A stretch of DNA of 64,000 bases from Cryphonectria parasitica EP155 (taxonomy: Eukaryota; Ascomycota; Sordariomycetes; Diaporthales; Cryphonectriaceae): assembly GCF_011745365.1 (NCBI RefSeq), contig NW_024468912.1:4092001-4156000 (forward strand), given 5' to 3'. Position 1 is the stretch's first letter, and each line of letters begins with the position of its first letter. A program made the translations under genes and the position numbers. The notes below the pieces were generated by a model. It was not told the origin of the DNA, made no database searches, and saw nothing but the letters and a program-made list of their open reading frames with translations. Positions 11,330 through 22,414 of the stretch are shown here, piece by piece.

Positions 11330-13447
11330 ATGCTGACGGTGTTGCCTCGCGTGCGGATACAGATGGCACAGGTGATGGAGAGAAGCCCACACAGGACGCC
11401 CCTGAGCGATGGGCTTAGCAAGGACGATCCGATGGCCCCGCGCACTGTCCCCATCCTGACCCCGACCATCCAGATGTCTGGCCCGCCAGAGCCTGACCCC
11501 ATGGACATCACAACTCCCACCCGCTCGTCTGCTCCTCCGTCCGCCACCACCAAGAGCCCCGGCCGAGACACCAACGGCGCATCCGATTCCATGAGAAACA
11601 ATACCAATACAGCCCTCGTGCCTGCCAATGCCATGACGATGGCCGCGCCGCCGCCTGCGGCCCCCGCGGTCCAGGGGCCCAAGATCGTGCAGACTGCCTT
11701 TATACACAAGCTCTACAAGTGAGCAGCCCGACCGATTTCTCCTTCTCTCCTGGGACCAGGAGAGAAAAGAAAAAGAACCGTCTCTCATTGCTAACCTATT
11801 GTACACATAGTATGCTGGAGGACGCCGCCATAGCACACCTCATCTCGTGGTCTCCATCCGAGGAGAGTTTCATCATGTCGCCCAGCAACGAGTTCTCCAA
11901 GGTGCTTGCGTATGTGCAACTGTTTGGCGTGACTCCTTGAGAGGGGCAGGAGAAGAGAGAGAGAGGGTTACGAGGCAGACAAGCTAATATAAGCTTGCCA
12001 GGCAATATTTCAAGCATACCAACATTTCATCGTTCGTACGGCAGCTCAACATGTATGGCTTTCACAAGGGTAAGTATCAACGAGGCTCTCGCGCATGGGC
12101 CGCACAATAGCTGACTGATTGATGGCTTGGCAGTGAGCGACGTGTTCCACAATGGAAGCCCAGAGCACCCGTTATGGGAATTCAAACATGGGCAGAACAA
12201 CTTCAAGAGGGGCGACCTGGTCGGTCTGCGAGAGATCAAGCGCCGCGCCTCGCGTCACAACCTCACGCACCACCCGCAGAAGCCGCCACCACCGTCGTCA
12301 CAGCCTGGCACTCCTGCCGAGCCCATGCCACCCGTGCCGGATGGTGCTGACCCGAGGCTCGTCAACCTGGAGCGAGTCGTGCACGAGCTCAGCTATAGGC
12401 TGGATCGGTCCGAGTCCAGCGCGCAGTTTGTGAACATCAAGCACCAAGCGCTTCTTGACTCGGTCACTCGGCTCTTGCATATCAACCAAGAGCTCGTAAG
12501 GGTCGTGATGTCGAACTCGGGCCCCGACAGCCCGCAGTATAAGGATGGTAGGCTTTTTCCCCCTCATTTTATTCTCCCTGCGGCGTCCGTTTACATATGA
12601 GACTCATCATATCTGGGGTAAAGCTAATTTTATGATGATAGCATATGCGCTGAACAGCGAGGTCTCGCGCCAGCTTGAGGTTATTCGTGGTCTGGAGGAA
12701 CCCCATGAGGCGGCATATTTCGACCGGCGAAACTATTTCGGCGGCGTGGACAATGCTCCTGTTTCGCCACGGCAGTTTCCTCAGGACGACCAGCGGAGAT
12801 CTAGCCTGGCCCCTCCACAGCCTCGTGCGCCTTACGACTACAGGCCTCAAGTTCCGTCCAACCTCTCCATCACCACAAAACGACCATATGGCTCGATTGG
12901 AGGCAGCAGCGGCGGAAACCAGGGGACCAACTCTACCGCGCAGTCCTCGCCGTCCACATTGCGGCCCAACCCCCCACCGCCTCCAGGGCCTCCGCTGTCA
13001 GCCATCGAGCCGCCCCCGAGCAGTCTGTTGCGCCGGCACACCTCAGCCGATATACGTGTACACGAAACCTGGCGGCCGCAGCCACCTGCTCCCTACGCCT
13101 CAGGTCCTCCGTCGAGCCACCTCCCCTCGTCGCCCAGTCACCTCGGCCCCAATGATGACCGTCTCCGCGAATCGCTGTCGCATTATGCCTTCCCGTCACA
13201 GCCTTCCCACCCTCACTCCAGACCAGCTAGTCCTCCGCCTCCCCAGGCGCCTGGGTATTCCAACGGTGAGACCTTCAAGCAGCTGGACAGCTTCCAGTGG
13301 GACCGGGCCATCCAGCGGAGAAGCATTTTTCAGCATGACAGCTCAGCACCCCCAACGCGCCGGGGCAGCATGGCACACATTCTGAACAATGATGATGATA
13401 GCGATCCTCGAGGTGATGATGACCGCAAACGAAAGCGCCTGGCATAA
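11330..13447 (+). CDS. SFL1: HSF-type DNA-binding transcription factor, Sfl1/Mga1-like
   Basis: Predicted protein of 591 residues from exons 11330-11718, 11811-11909, 12002-12069, 12134-12547 and 12642-13447; all junctions keep the frame across conserved positions. The HSF DNA-binding domain spans about residues 122-222. It opens with FIHKLYNML, has the recognition-helix segment SSFVRQLNMYGFHK, and ends in the signature PLWEFKHGQNNFKRG-DLVGLREIKRRASRH. That ending is typical of the Sfl1/Mga1 branch rather than Hsf1. A short coiled-coil-like stretch follows (about 240-310), then a Pro/Ser-rich disordered tail ending DRKRKRLA, a likely nuclear signal. Sfl1-type factors repress or activate flocculation, hyphal and stress genes. 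The start could instead be the ATG at 11363 (MAQVME). Confidence 0.88.
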
Positions 13448-14948
13448 AGCATGTACCTACACTCTTGATCTTCAGAACTCTTTCATTAGGCCTGCGCCTT
13501 GATCAAGCAACTGAAGGGTCCTTTTAATCTTATTTTTTTTTTTTTTGTTTCGAAACTTTGTACAAGTGAAAGTCAAGGCTCAGGATTCGCCTTTCTCTTT
13601 TTCACACTCTCTTCTTCCGGAGCTGGAGCTAGATGCATCTATTGAAAGCAGCATCACCAAGTTGGACTACTCGACGACAATTGTCATCTCTTTCATCTCA
13701 TTTTGAAACATCACATAATGCTATGGTGTGACAGACTTGGACATAAACGGGGCGGGTTGTTGATTGAAAAGCGCTATGCAATTGATGGCGATCTAATGAC
13801 ACTTCTGGGCGGCTGGCTTACAACTCTCTGGCCTTTTTTTAATGAGAATATCAAAGGAGGTGGTCTTCCTCACTTACCTAGTGTTCAGTGCCATGCATCA
13901 AGATGCTCTTGTGTGAGAGGGAGGGGCGAAAGACGTGTTACAATTGTTACTGCCCAAGTCTTGACAGATGACTGCCGTTGTAGTAGTAATATGTCATAAT
14001 AGTTGCTGGGCCTCTAGGTTCTGGGTGGAGCAGACTCTCTGAAGCTGGGTATGAGAAGGCTACTGCAGTACTCCAGCTGTGTAGGCTTGCCTTTTCCTGG
14101 GTTTATCTGGAAATTTACTAGTGTTGACAGCAATACACCATATTCATATTGCATCTTGTCAAGGGATTCCAGAAAAGTACATCAGCCTCCTCTCTCATGT
14201 ATTATGCAGATGGGTTGTAAGGTGACATTCCGGGCTGTGTGCTTGTCCTCACCCTAGACAGTAGCTTTGAAGGGGACGAGGTGAGTCTCTATTCTTGTGT
14301 AAGGGAACGAGAGTTTCAAGACGGCTTTGTACATATCCCACTATATATACATGAATATACATACATACATACATATGTCATACGTATAGATTCTGTGTCC
14401 AAGTTCAGAAAGCTTGATTGTGCATGAACGAAGTCGTGACGGACATGCAAAAGTCCTGCCAGAGCTACAAACAGCATCTTGACAGTAACAAAGCGTACAA
14501 GATTTTTGTCACCAGTGGGCCTGTGATGGTCTCTTCCAAAAAGTGAAGACTCAGTGTTCATTTGTTCTCTGATGCTCACAACCTGGCCTTTGTACGACGC
14601 CTTTCTTCCCACAGCCAGCCCACCCATATGTAGCAGAAATTTGGGGTGACTTGAAGTGGCCCCTTCAACGCCGAACGAAGGGTGCAGGCAAAGTAATGAA
14701 TCTCATCTCCCCCTCTTACACACATGCTGTCTGAAAAAGAGCCATAGTGCCCCCTCCCCCCCCCCCCCCCCCTTCTTCTTTTCCATCTCCCTCGTGCCCC
14801 CGAAACCCTGCTTGGTGGCGTCTTCCCCCAACCCTCCAAAAGCACCCACCCAGTCACACACAGCTCCCCCAAACAAACCACCAACAGACGGAAGACGGAA
14901 GAAGCAACCCTCATCAACCCGTTACACAGCAGAAGAACCCAACCCAGA
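13448..14948. other. Gene-free stretch between the SFL1-like gene and tRNA-Trp
   Basis: This stretch holds the presumed 3' untranslated region of the SFL1-like gene, a T run near 13531, a CATA microsatellite at about 14359-14374 and an uninterrupted 17-nt C tract at 14756-14772. No credible coding frame is visible. Confidence 0.55.
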
Positions 14949-15128
14949 GGTCGCGTGGCGCAATCGTAGCGCGTCGGATTCCAGGGAAAGGATAAATTAC
15001 AAGCAAGGAGGAGGAAAGCAAAATTGACAGGCTTCTCCCATTCCTCCTCCTTGCTTTGTGAAACGGAAACGCACCCACTCCCTCTGAGAATTTCCCGAAG
15101 GTTGCAGGTTCAAGTCCTGCCGCGATCA
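14949..15128 (+). tRNA. tRNA-Trp (anticodon CCA) with a 108-nt intron
   Basis: The ends fold as a tRNA. The acceptor stem GGTCGCG pairs with CGCGATC with discriminator A (15128). The D-stem is GCGC/GCGC at 14958-14972. The T-arm is GCAGG-TTCAAGT-CCTGC at 15104-15120. The anticodon CCA is at 14981-14983, one base before the canonical intron position. The intron is placed at about 14985-15092, and mature length is then 72 nt. Nuclear tRNA introns are usually far shorter. This one carries a perfect 16-bp inverted repeat (15001-15016 with 15041-15056). Two deviations weaken the call: a C where the D-loop normally has G18, and an A-C mismatch at the base of the anticodon loop (31:39). A decaying copy cannot be excluded. 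Confidence 0.75.
15001..15056 (+). repeat. Perfect 16-bp inverted repeat (hairpin) inside the tRNA intron
   Basis: AAGCAAGGAGGAGGAA at 15001-15016 is exactly complementary to TTCCTCCTCCTTGCTT at 15041-15056, with a 24-nt loop. In the transcript it would form a stable stem next to the bulge-helix-bulge that the splicing endonuclease recognises. Confidence 0.9.
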
Positions 15129-15613
15129 GAATATACTTTTTTTTTTTCATTTTTTTTTTTTTTTCCATTCTTCTTTCCTTTCATGCTTCCCCTGCTTCTT
15201 CTCCTTCCTTCCCTCTTTGTCAGCCGGCCAGGCTCCCTTTCCCTCTTCTTTCTCGTCTTCGCGTACGGATGAGAGGCAGAAAGAGTAAACCTTTGTATGA
15301 CCCGGGGTTGGTTGGTTGGGTACCTACTATCTCTATTGAAAAAGGAGAGGAGAGTTTCCTTCTACTCATCCTTGGAAAAAGGCCAAGATAGGTGGTCTGG
15401 CATGATAAACAACACACATAGAACCAATAACAGACACGGAAGAAAGGATGCAAGAGTAGGACGAATAAGATTTCCATCTTACCGACCAAACCTTGCTTTT
15501 CGATTTTCCTCATTGGCTCTACATCCAGCAAATCAGATTTCATCCCATTTATCCAACCATGCAGCTATGCAACCAACCATCATGCATCATCACCCCATGC
15601 ATCCCATTCCAGC
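15129..15613. other. Short gene-free stretch between tRNA-Trp and the seryl-tRNA synthetase gene
   Basis: T runs directly after the tRNA (15137-15145 and 15149-15163) are suitable as RNA polymerase III terminators. The rest is probably the 3' untranslated region of the leftward-read synthetase gene. Confidence 0.55.
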
Positions 15614-17299
15614 CTACCTGAGCCTATGCCTCAGCCCAATTTTCTCCCGGCCGTCCATCCAAGGCCGCAGCACCTCAGGAATCCTGACCGTCATGTCGCC
15701 CTCGTCCCAGCCGGTCTCCAGGATGGCCGCTAGCACCCTAGGCACCGCCATGGCCGTGCCATTCACCGTCCAGGGGAAACTCATCTTGCCTCCTTCGCTG
15801 GCAACCCGCACCCTCGTGCCGAGCCGCCGTGTCTGGTAGTCTGTGCAGATGCTCGCACTCGTCACCTCGCCCCAGCCTTCTGCCTTTTTCGCTTCTGCTT
15901 CTGCTTCTGCTTCTTCAACTCCCTTTTCAACCCCAGTAGCAGCAGCAGCAGTGGTGGTGGTGGTGTTGGTATCGGTACTGGCACTTGTCCTCCTGGCCCG
16001 AGAGGGGAACCACGCCTCAATATCATTCTTCCGCGTGGCGCTGGCACCTAGATCCCCGCTCGGCATCTCTAACACGCGGCAGTGCAAGCCCAGCGAGCCC
16101 AGGATCTCGGTCTGCATGTCGACCATTTCGTCAAAGAGCTCGTCGGCCTCGGCGGCGTCAGGCCGCGTCCATGCGAACAGCTCGACCTTGGTGAACTCGT
16201 GCACGCGGTACAGACCCTTGGTGTCGGCACCACGCGCGCCCGCCTCAGCGCGGTAGCACCTACTAACGGCGACACGGCGGCAGGGAAGCTCAGCCTCATC
16301 CAGCACAGTGTCGGCGCGCATGCCGGCGAGGGGAATCTCGGCCGTGCCAGCCATGCACAGCTCAGGCCGGCCCCTGGCCCGGTCGGCAGCACCCTGCGCA
16401 ATCCCGTACACCTGTGTCTCTCCGCTGGCGTCGCGCGGCTGGAACCCGCAGGCGGCGGCGATGTGGCTGTACACCATGCTCGGCGGGCTCACCTGGCCCC
16501 AGCCGTACCGCGTCGCAGTCGCCAGCGCGTAGCTCACCAGTGCCTGCTCCAGCTGGGCTCCCTCGTTCAGTAGGTAGTACCACCCCCACCCACTGGCCGT
16601 CGCCGCCCCTGCAAAGTCGAGGATCCCCAGCTCTGCCCCAATGTGCACGTGCGACCGCCACACCCGGTCCGACGACCCGGGCACCGGCTCTGGGTGGTCG
16701 TTGATGTAGCTCAGCACCAAGGGCTCGTCGCCGCGCGGCGTCACCTCGCTCGTCAGGTTCGGCAGCGCCAACGCCAGGCCCCGTATCTCGGTCTGCAGCC
16801 GGGCCTCGTCCTCCTCGATCGCCCCGAGCTGGGTCTTGAGCTGCCTGGCCTCCTCGAGGAGCTCATCGCGCGTGCTGGCCCCCGTCTTTCCCTCGTCCTC
16901 TGTCCTTGTCGAGGCTGGGTTGGCAATCTGTCGCCGGAGCAAATTCGAACGCTCCCGCAGCGCGCGGCCCTCACGCTGCCGCGCCTGCCATTCCTCGTGC
17001 AGGGAGATGATGCGCGCCGGGTAGGCGGCCTGGGCCTTGTAGTTGCGCTCGATGCAAGTCTGTTCGTAGAGGGTCGGGTTCTGTCGGATATGCTTGAGGT
17101 CGATCACGGGCTTGGGCGCAGTCGTGGGACGCACGGCGTTGCTGAGAGGAGAGGAAGAGGTGGTGGCATGGTCTGATCGGAGCTGAGAGGACACGTGAAG
17201 CGTGCGACGTGGTATTATTGAAGGAAATCTTGAAGTCGAGGGGGTGATGGCGAGTCTTCTGCAGCGCAGACACGTGAAAGGTTGCCGGCTTGGCTTCAT
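15614..17299 (-). CDS. DIA4: Seryl-tRNA synthetase, mitochondrial type
   Basis: This class II synthetase attaches serine to tRNA-Ser. It is a single exon of 561 residues. The N-terminus is rich in Arg/Ser/Thr without acids (MKPSRQPFTCLRCRRLAITP), as expected for a mitochondrial presequence. The long antiparallel coiled-coil tRNA-binding arm follows (about 65-175, IDLKHIRQNPTLYEQTC onward). Motif 2 is visible at about 345-375 (VSRCYRAEAGARG...YRVHEFTKVELF) and motif 3 at about 511-527 (NGTAMAVPRVLAAILE). Before motif 3 lies a Thr/Ala/Glu-rich insertion (about 435-480) absent from bacterial enzymes. The organellar role rests on the presequence and the divergence from cytosolic SerRS. The start is the first ATG of the open frame. 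Confidence 0.92.
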   Translation of the reverse strand: MKPSRQPFTCLRCRRLAITPSTSRFPSIIPRRTLHVSSQLRSDHATTSSSPLSNAVRPTTAPKPVIDLKHIRQNPTLYEQTCIERNYKAQAAYPARIISLHEEWQARQREGRALRERSNLLRRQIANPASTRTEDEGKTGASTRDELLEEARQLKTQLGAIEEDEARLQTEIRGLALALPNLTSEVTPRGDEPLVLSYINDHPEPVPGSSDRVWRSHVHIGAELGILDFAGAATASGWGWYYLLNEGAQLEQALVSYALATATRYGWGQVSPPSMVYSHIAAACGFQPRDASGETQVYGIAQGAADRARGRPELCMAGTAEIPLAGMRADTVLDEAELPCRRVAVSRCYRAEAGARGADTKGLYRVHEFTKVELFAWTRPDAAEADELFDEMVDMQTEILGSLGLHCRVLEMPSGDLGASATRKNDIEAWFPSRARRTSASTDTNTTTTTAAAATGVEKGVEEAEAEAEAKKAEGWGEVTSASICTDYQTRRLGTRVRVASEGGKMSFPWTVNGTAMAVPRVLAAILETGWDEGDMTVRIPEVLRPWMDGREKIGLRHRLR

Positions 17300-17948
17300 C
17301 GTGTCATGTCACCAGCGATAAATAGAGCAGATGGTTCGATGGGGCTTTTTCAACGTTCAGAAAAGAAGGGGGGAACAAACAGAAGAGGAACAAAAGAAGA
17401 AAGGCCTTTTGTATTCTTGATTGGACTTCGGAGGAGGGGAAGCAATCCGAGTCTCATGATAAGAATGTCGCCTGACTGCAGCGGTGGTGCATGGCATGCA
17501 TGGCAAGTTGTGTTGTGACCGAGGCTATCGGGTAAAGAAATCAAAAAGTTTAAAGAGAAGCAGGCGAGGTTAACACTGGGAATTGAAGAAAGAGCTACTG
17601 GAAAGAGGGTCCAGGCGACAGGGATGAGGTTCCCCCGCAAAATACCGTAGTACTTGACTTTAAGGCAGGAAGCTATGACCACTGCTAAATGTACGTACTA
17701 TACTATGTAAAAGCAGGTACTATGGTACAACCTTCCATACTTACTTACACAGTATATGAATACTTCTCTGTAAACCGTACGTACCCAAGTATGTATGTAT
17801 TCCTCTACATGATGACCATAGTACAACAAACGGTAAAGGAACACATGTAAAGGATAGAATCAATTTTGCAACAAAACAATCACTTCAACAAGAACATAAA
17901 CAACTTGGTTTTCCGATTTGACAACTAATAGTAGCTTTACAAAGGCCC

Positions 17949-17987
<39 letters not shown>

Positions 17988-18406
17988 AACCCCTCTCGCA
18001 ACGCTATGCATGCCATGCTATAAGAAGACCTTCTTGCGAGCCTGGGTATATAATTTCATCAGGATAATAACTTAAACCAAAAGGTCCAGGTCAAACGCCA
18101 TTCATCCATCCCCTTCCTTGATGCTCCGTTCGCGATGCTATGCAACACACAAGATACCAACCAAGGTTGAGTTGACTCGATGCGCCCGTTTCGTCTGCAT
18201 CCTCATGTCCCCCCTCCTACTTGTCTTTTGTTCGATACATGATATGGAAATGATCATGCCATGCAAATAAAGACATATTTCAAGACCTCCCCCCCCCTCC
18301 CCCCCTCTTTCCTCTCTCCCTTTTCTCTCTCTCACAGAAAATGCTGATGTTTCCTCTTGATATGTTGTGTGCCCCTCACGAGCTTTGCTTGCCTGCCTGC
18401 CTGTCC
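17300..18406. other. Gene-free stretch: promoter of the SerRS gene and 3' side of SFI1
   Basis: This 1.1 kb holds the promoter of the synthetase gene and the 3' untranslated region of SFI1. A GTAC-dense block with seven GTAC sites lies at 17691-17824, and a GA microsatellite at 17950-17985. There are also C tracts near 18290-18305. I see no gene. Confidence 0.55.
17950..17985. repeat. AG/GA dinucleotide microsatellite (about 36 nt)
   Basis: A pure AG repeat lies between the seryl-tRNA synthetase and SFI1 genes, in non-coding sequence. Confidence 0.9.
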
Positions 18407-21400
18407 TCACGCCAACAAATCATCCTCGTCCCTCTCTTCAAAGGTCAATTCACTCGGCGGTCGATAAGCAGGCGTTGTCGTCGACCGTCCAAAGGTGGGT
18501 TTCGCAGGCGTCCGGAACGGCGTCATGTCCGTCATCAGCCTCGTCCTGGCCGGCGCCGGCGTCCCCCACCTCGAGCTCCGCCTCGTCGCCCGAAAGTCCA
18601 TCTCCGGCACCCGATCCCCCACCGCCTGCGTCTGGGACGCCCACGCCGCCAGGAAGTGCCGCATGTCCCGCCGCGTGTTGTGGCTCGTGAACTCGTGCAC
18701 CGTCTGCTCACGGCCCCGCAGCGCCACCGACGCCAGCGTCCACTCGTCCCAGCGCGCCCCTGCCGTCTGCGCAAAGTCGAGCTCCGCCGCGTCCAGCTTG
18801 TTGTCCTCGTGCACCTCGAGGAGCGAGTGCCACTGGAGCAGGTGCGCCTCCACGTCGGCATCTTCAGCAACCTCGGCGGTAAAGGCGATGGGCTCGAGCC
18901 GGGCGCGCCACATAATCGCCACGTGGATGATCGTCGCGTTGTCGTCCTCGATACACATGTCATCCGCCTCCCACCCCTTCGTGACAGCATCAGCCGTCGC
19001 CTGCCGCCAGACATCGAGACTGTCCCTGACGGCATCCCTGCGCACACGATACTTAAAGTCGTTGTACAGCCGTTGCATGCGCCTCTTCCACGCCTGTCTC
19101 CGCACCTCTTGCCAGTGCGGGAGCACATATTCGCCCACGGGAAACAGGTTGGCAAGCCGGCACCACTTTTCCATCCGGTGGTGGTGGCTGAGCTGTGTCG
19201 TCCACTTCCTGACAGCCCTCGGCACCGTCCGCTGCACGAGCACGGCCCGTGCGTGGTAGGCTTGCATCTCGAGGTGCTCGAGCGCATCCAGCGTGGTGTT
19301 GAGAAAGCCCGTGATGGTGTCATGGTGGTGGACGTCTCGGGCGAGATGGCGGAGGTGATAGCTCCTGGCAGCCGACGCTGTGGTCGCGTCGGCCCATCTC
19401 TCAAAGAACCGAGTCTTTTCCTGCTGCTCTATGACACGTTCAACCAGGCGCAGCCGCCACTCGCAGTACCAATGATATGCGACACTGTCGAGCGCCTCGG
19501 CGTCCTGCTCTTCTTGCCACCGCACCAGCCTGGTCTCGTACACCCAGTGCTTGGTCCAGTCCTTCAGCTCCTGCGTGACGGCCACCCGCTCTCGGTTCCT
19601 GGCCTCTTCGGCTTCCTGCCGCCACGCCAGCGAGAGGCCCGACCTCAACAGCTCGTCCCTACGAGCAATGATAGGTCCGGCTCCTGCCTCGGCCCGCTCT
19701 TGGATTTGTGCCTCGCCTCGCCATCGTCTCATGTATCGCCCCAGCATGGACGCCTTGAAGATCCCCTCGGCTTCCCCATGCGCCGAGCTCAGCCACTGGC
19801 TCTCCAGTTGCCAGTGCTGAAAGGTGGTCGCTGCCAGGCGCTGCGCGTCCATCTTCTCAGCGATTCGCATCTTGGACTCGTGGTACCAGTCGACGAACAC
19901 ATTCTCGGCGAGGCTGCGCCTCTTCTTGCGGTGCGCAGCCTGGCGCAGGAGGGAGCTCCTCTTTGCAGCGTCCACCGCAGCCTCGCGCCATTGCCTCATC
20001 ACGACCATCTGGTAGAACCAGACCGCCTTGCTTTCGGCTTCTGTCTCGTCTCTGTCCCTGACCCAGGCATGGAAGCACTTCTTTCGGAGGATATGACGCC
20101 TTGCAATCTGCGTTCGCTCCACCTCCTCATCTGCGCGATCAGCCCAGTGGGTAAACGCCTTGGACAAGAGGAAGTAGTTCCACGCTGCTGCTGCGACCTG
20201 GTACTGAGAGTGGAGAGCGGCCTCGCTCCTCTCCAAGTCCTGTGTCTCGAGCTCTTCGGAAGCATCGTACAGTTCGTCGTTGTACTCCTGCTCCTGTTCC
20301 TGCTCCTGCTGCTCCTCCTCGCCGTGTGTAGGTGCAACACCTGCGTCCCAGTCGCTTCCAAAGGCACGCAGTCTTCGGAGCTGTGGGTCTCTGAACCCCC
20401 TCCTAGAGCTAGGCCGGTGGGGATATTCCTCGATGAGTGTCCTATCGACCGATTGTGACTGTTGTCTGGCCCAACCGCCCGTGCTTCGAGGGTCAGGGGC
20501 TTGACGTCCTGCTGAAGACGAGACAAAAGGCTCCCTGCTGCGCTCAATGGATTGCCTCACGCGTGGGTTGACACTGCCCTCGGACAAGACAAGAGGCGGA
20601 GCATCGTCGGTACCGCCCCTGTTGCGCTCAAGCTCCCGCTGTCGCAGGTGGTCCTGGTAAGCCTGTATGCCATCGTTCTCCCCTACCTGCATCGTGAGCG
20701 CGCTTTCAATCCAGGTGCTGAGCGCCGCGCCCATCGTCTCCCATGCATCCCACCTCTCAGAGTGCGCCTCGGCTCGGATGTTGTAGGATCTGGTGTAGCG
20801 ACTGACATCCCTCCAGTGGTTGAACGAAGACATCCTGAACATCTGCTCTCTTGACGCAATGAAGGCGACCTGCTCGTCTTCCATCCTCTCCTCGTCCTGG
20901 GCGTCCCTGATCGGTAGCTGTGACGAGTACTCGTCGTGTCGTAGGTCATGATGCTCGCTGGTATCCTCTTGGTCTTCCTCGACACCATGTCTCTCCGCTG
21001 GCTGGATTGGATGCCTCGGCAGGCTTGGCTCTTCTGCCGCTTCGTCTGCGCCTAGGCCGCCGAGGTCCAGATCTACGCTCGAGAACTCTTCGTCCGAGAG
21101 TATGTCGCCGTTTGGAAGGCCTGTCTGGTGATGCTTGAAGCCCTGATCGGACCTCCCAAAGCGGCTGAAGTCTAGTGGGGGTCGGTTCTCTGCTCGAGTT
21201 GAGGGCCTACCGTCGTCGTCTTGCTGAGCTCCCGCACCTGCACCTGCTTGCGCCGAGCCGTTGGGCCCCCCTCTGCCAGAATGATCCAGGGCATCAGGTC
21301 TCGGTCGAAACGGAATATTATCGAAGGTCGAGGCACCAGTGTCGTCCCTGTCCCAGGAGACATCCGAGACGCTCTGCGAGTCAATTACATCCGAGAATCT

Positions 21401-22414
21401 CACCTCCTTCCGCTGAGGCTCCGACAGCACGCGTCCATCCGTGGAGTGAGACCTGGTCGCCCGCTGGACAGGCTGAATGGGGCCGCCGTCGCCATGGAGC
21501 GCGTCACTTCCACCTGTGCCCAACCCTTGTACGATGCTGTCTGAATTGCGACGACGGCGAGGCGCATGATGCACAGGCATCGGCGGGCTGGAGCTTCCTT
21601 CCTGCGCCACAGGAGGGGCACGGTCGAAGTCGTCGCGCGGGGCAGACGGCACTCCAGGAACCTGCGCGTCCAGGGTGCTCGCGTCGCCAGCCGGCGGCAT
21701 GTCGTCCTCATCGTCAGCCGACATCATCGAGTCGTCTGTGTAGACGAGCTCAATGCCCATCTCCCCCAGCACAGACCTGAACTTGTCCAGCAGGGACTCG
21801 GGGCCCCGCTGACCGCCGATGCGGAATAGCAGGCGCGCAATGTGCGGGACGTCCTCGGACGCGAAGCCATGTCGCGGCAGTACATCGTCAGCAGCGGTGA
21901 ACAGCGCGGTGGTAGGCAGGCGCTCGCGCTCAGGAAGGGAGGCCAGTATAGCCTCACCAGTGGCGATGATCTCGTGGAGCAGCGTGATGTCTGTCAGGCA
22001 CGAGGTCAGTCAGTCAAGAGGAGTCTCAGTCAGTCAATCAGCGGGTTCTCAGCGGCGCACAAATAGCCCCGCCCGCCCAGAGGAAACAAAGAAGAACAGG
22101 ATCAGGTAAGCCTTACCCTCATTGCTGTACCAGGGCTCCTGTCTCTCTCGTGAAGGTGTAGGGGCCGCGGCAGAGTCACCACCACCGTCTCCGTTGGGGA
22201 GCGGCGTGGGCTCGCTGGCGCCCTGCATGAGATGAAGAGGATCGTCTGGGGTCAGGGGACCAGGCTTGACGGCGACGCTGGTATTGTCGCTCTCGCGCAC
22301 CTGAGGCTCCTCGGCGCTGTCGGTGAAGGTGTTGGACTCGCCCGTCTCATAGGATGGGGTCGCCGCTGGAGAGAAGACTCCCCCCGTAATGGCGGAGGCT
22401 GGGATTGGTTGCAT
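18407..22414 (-). CDS. SFI1: Sfi1-type centrin-binding spindle pole body protein
   Basis: Sfi1 is a long helical rod on the half-bridge of the spindle pole body, bound along its length by centrin (Cdc31), and it is needed for pole duplication. The exons are 22117-22414 and 18407-21990; the 126-nt intron joins WYSNE to DITLLHEII. The N-terminal conserved domain (LLHEIIATGEAILASLPERERLP) is followed by a disordered stretch and then many Trp-containing helical repeats of the centrin-binding kind (KAFTHWADRADEEVE, KCFHAWVRDRDE, WREAAVDAAKRSS). With this start the protein has 1293 residues. The frame stays open upstream as far as about 22560 without an ATG, so an extra 5' exon is possible. The C-terminus is FEERDEDDLLA. 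Confidence 0.9.

Noticed and set aside
10617..11418. Two overlapping open frames (193 and 230 codons) before the SFL1-like gene
   Set aside because: Both run through the CT microsatellite as Ser-Leu repeats and show no conserved sequence; they are probably 5' leader or promoter DNA.
18341..20458. 705-codon open frame on the plus strand opposite SFI1
   Set aside because: It is the antisense shadow of a GC-rich, conserved coding region; its translation is Arg/Pro/His-rich without any known motif, and SFI1 on the other strand has clear repeats.
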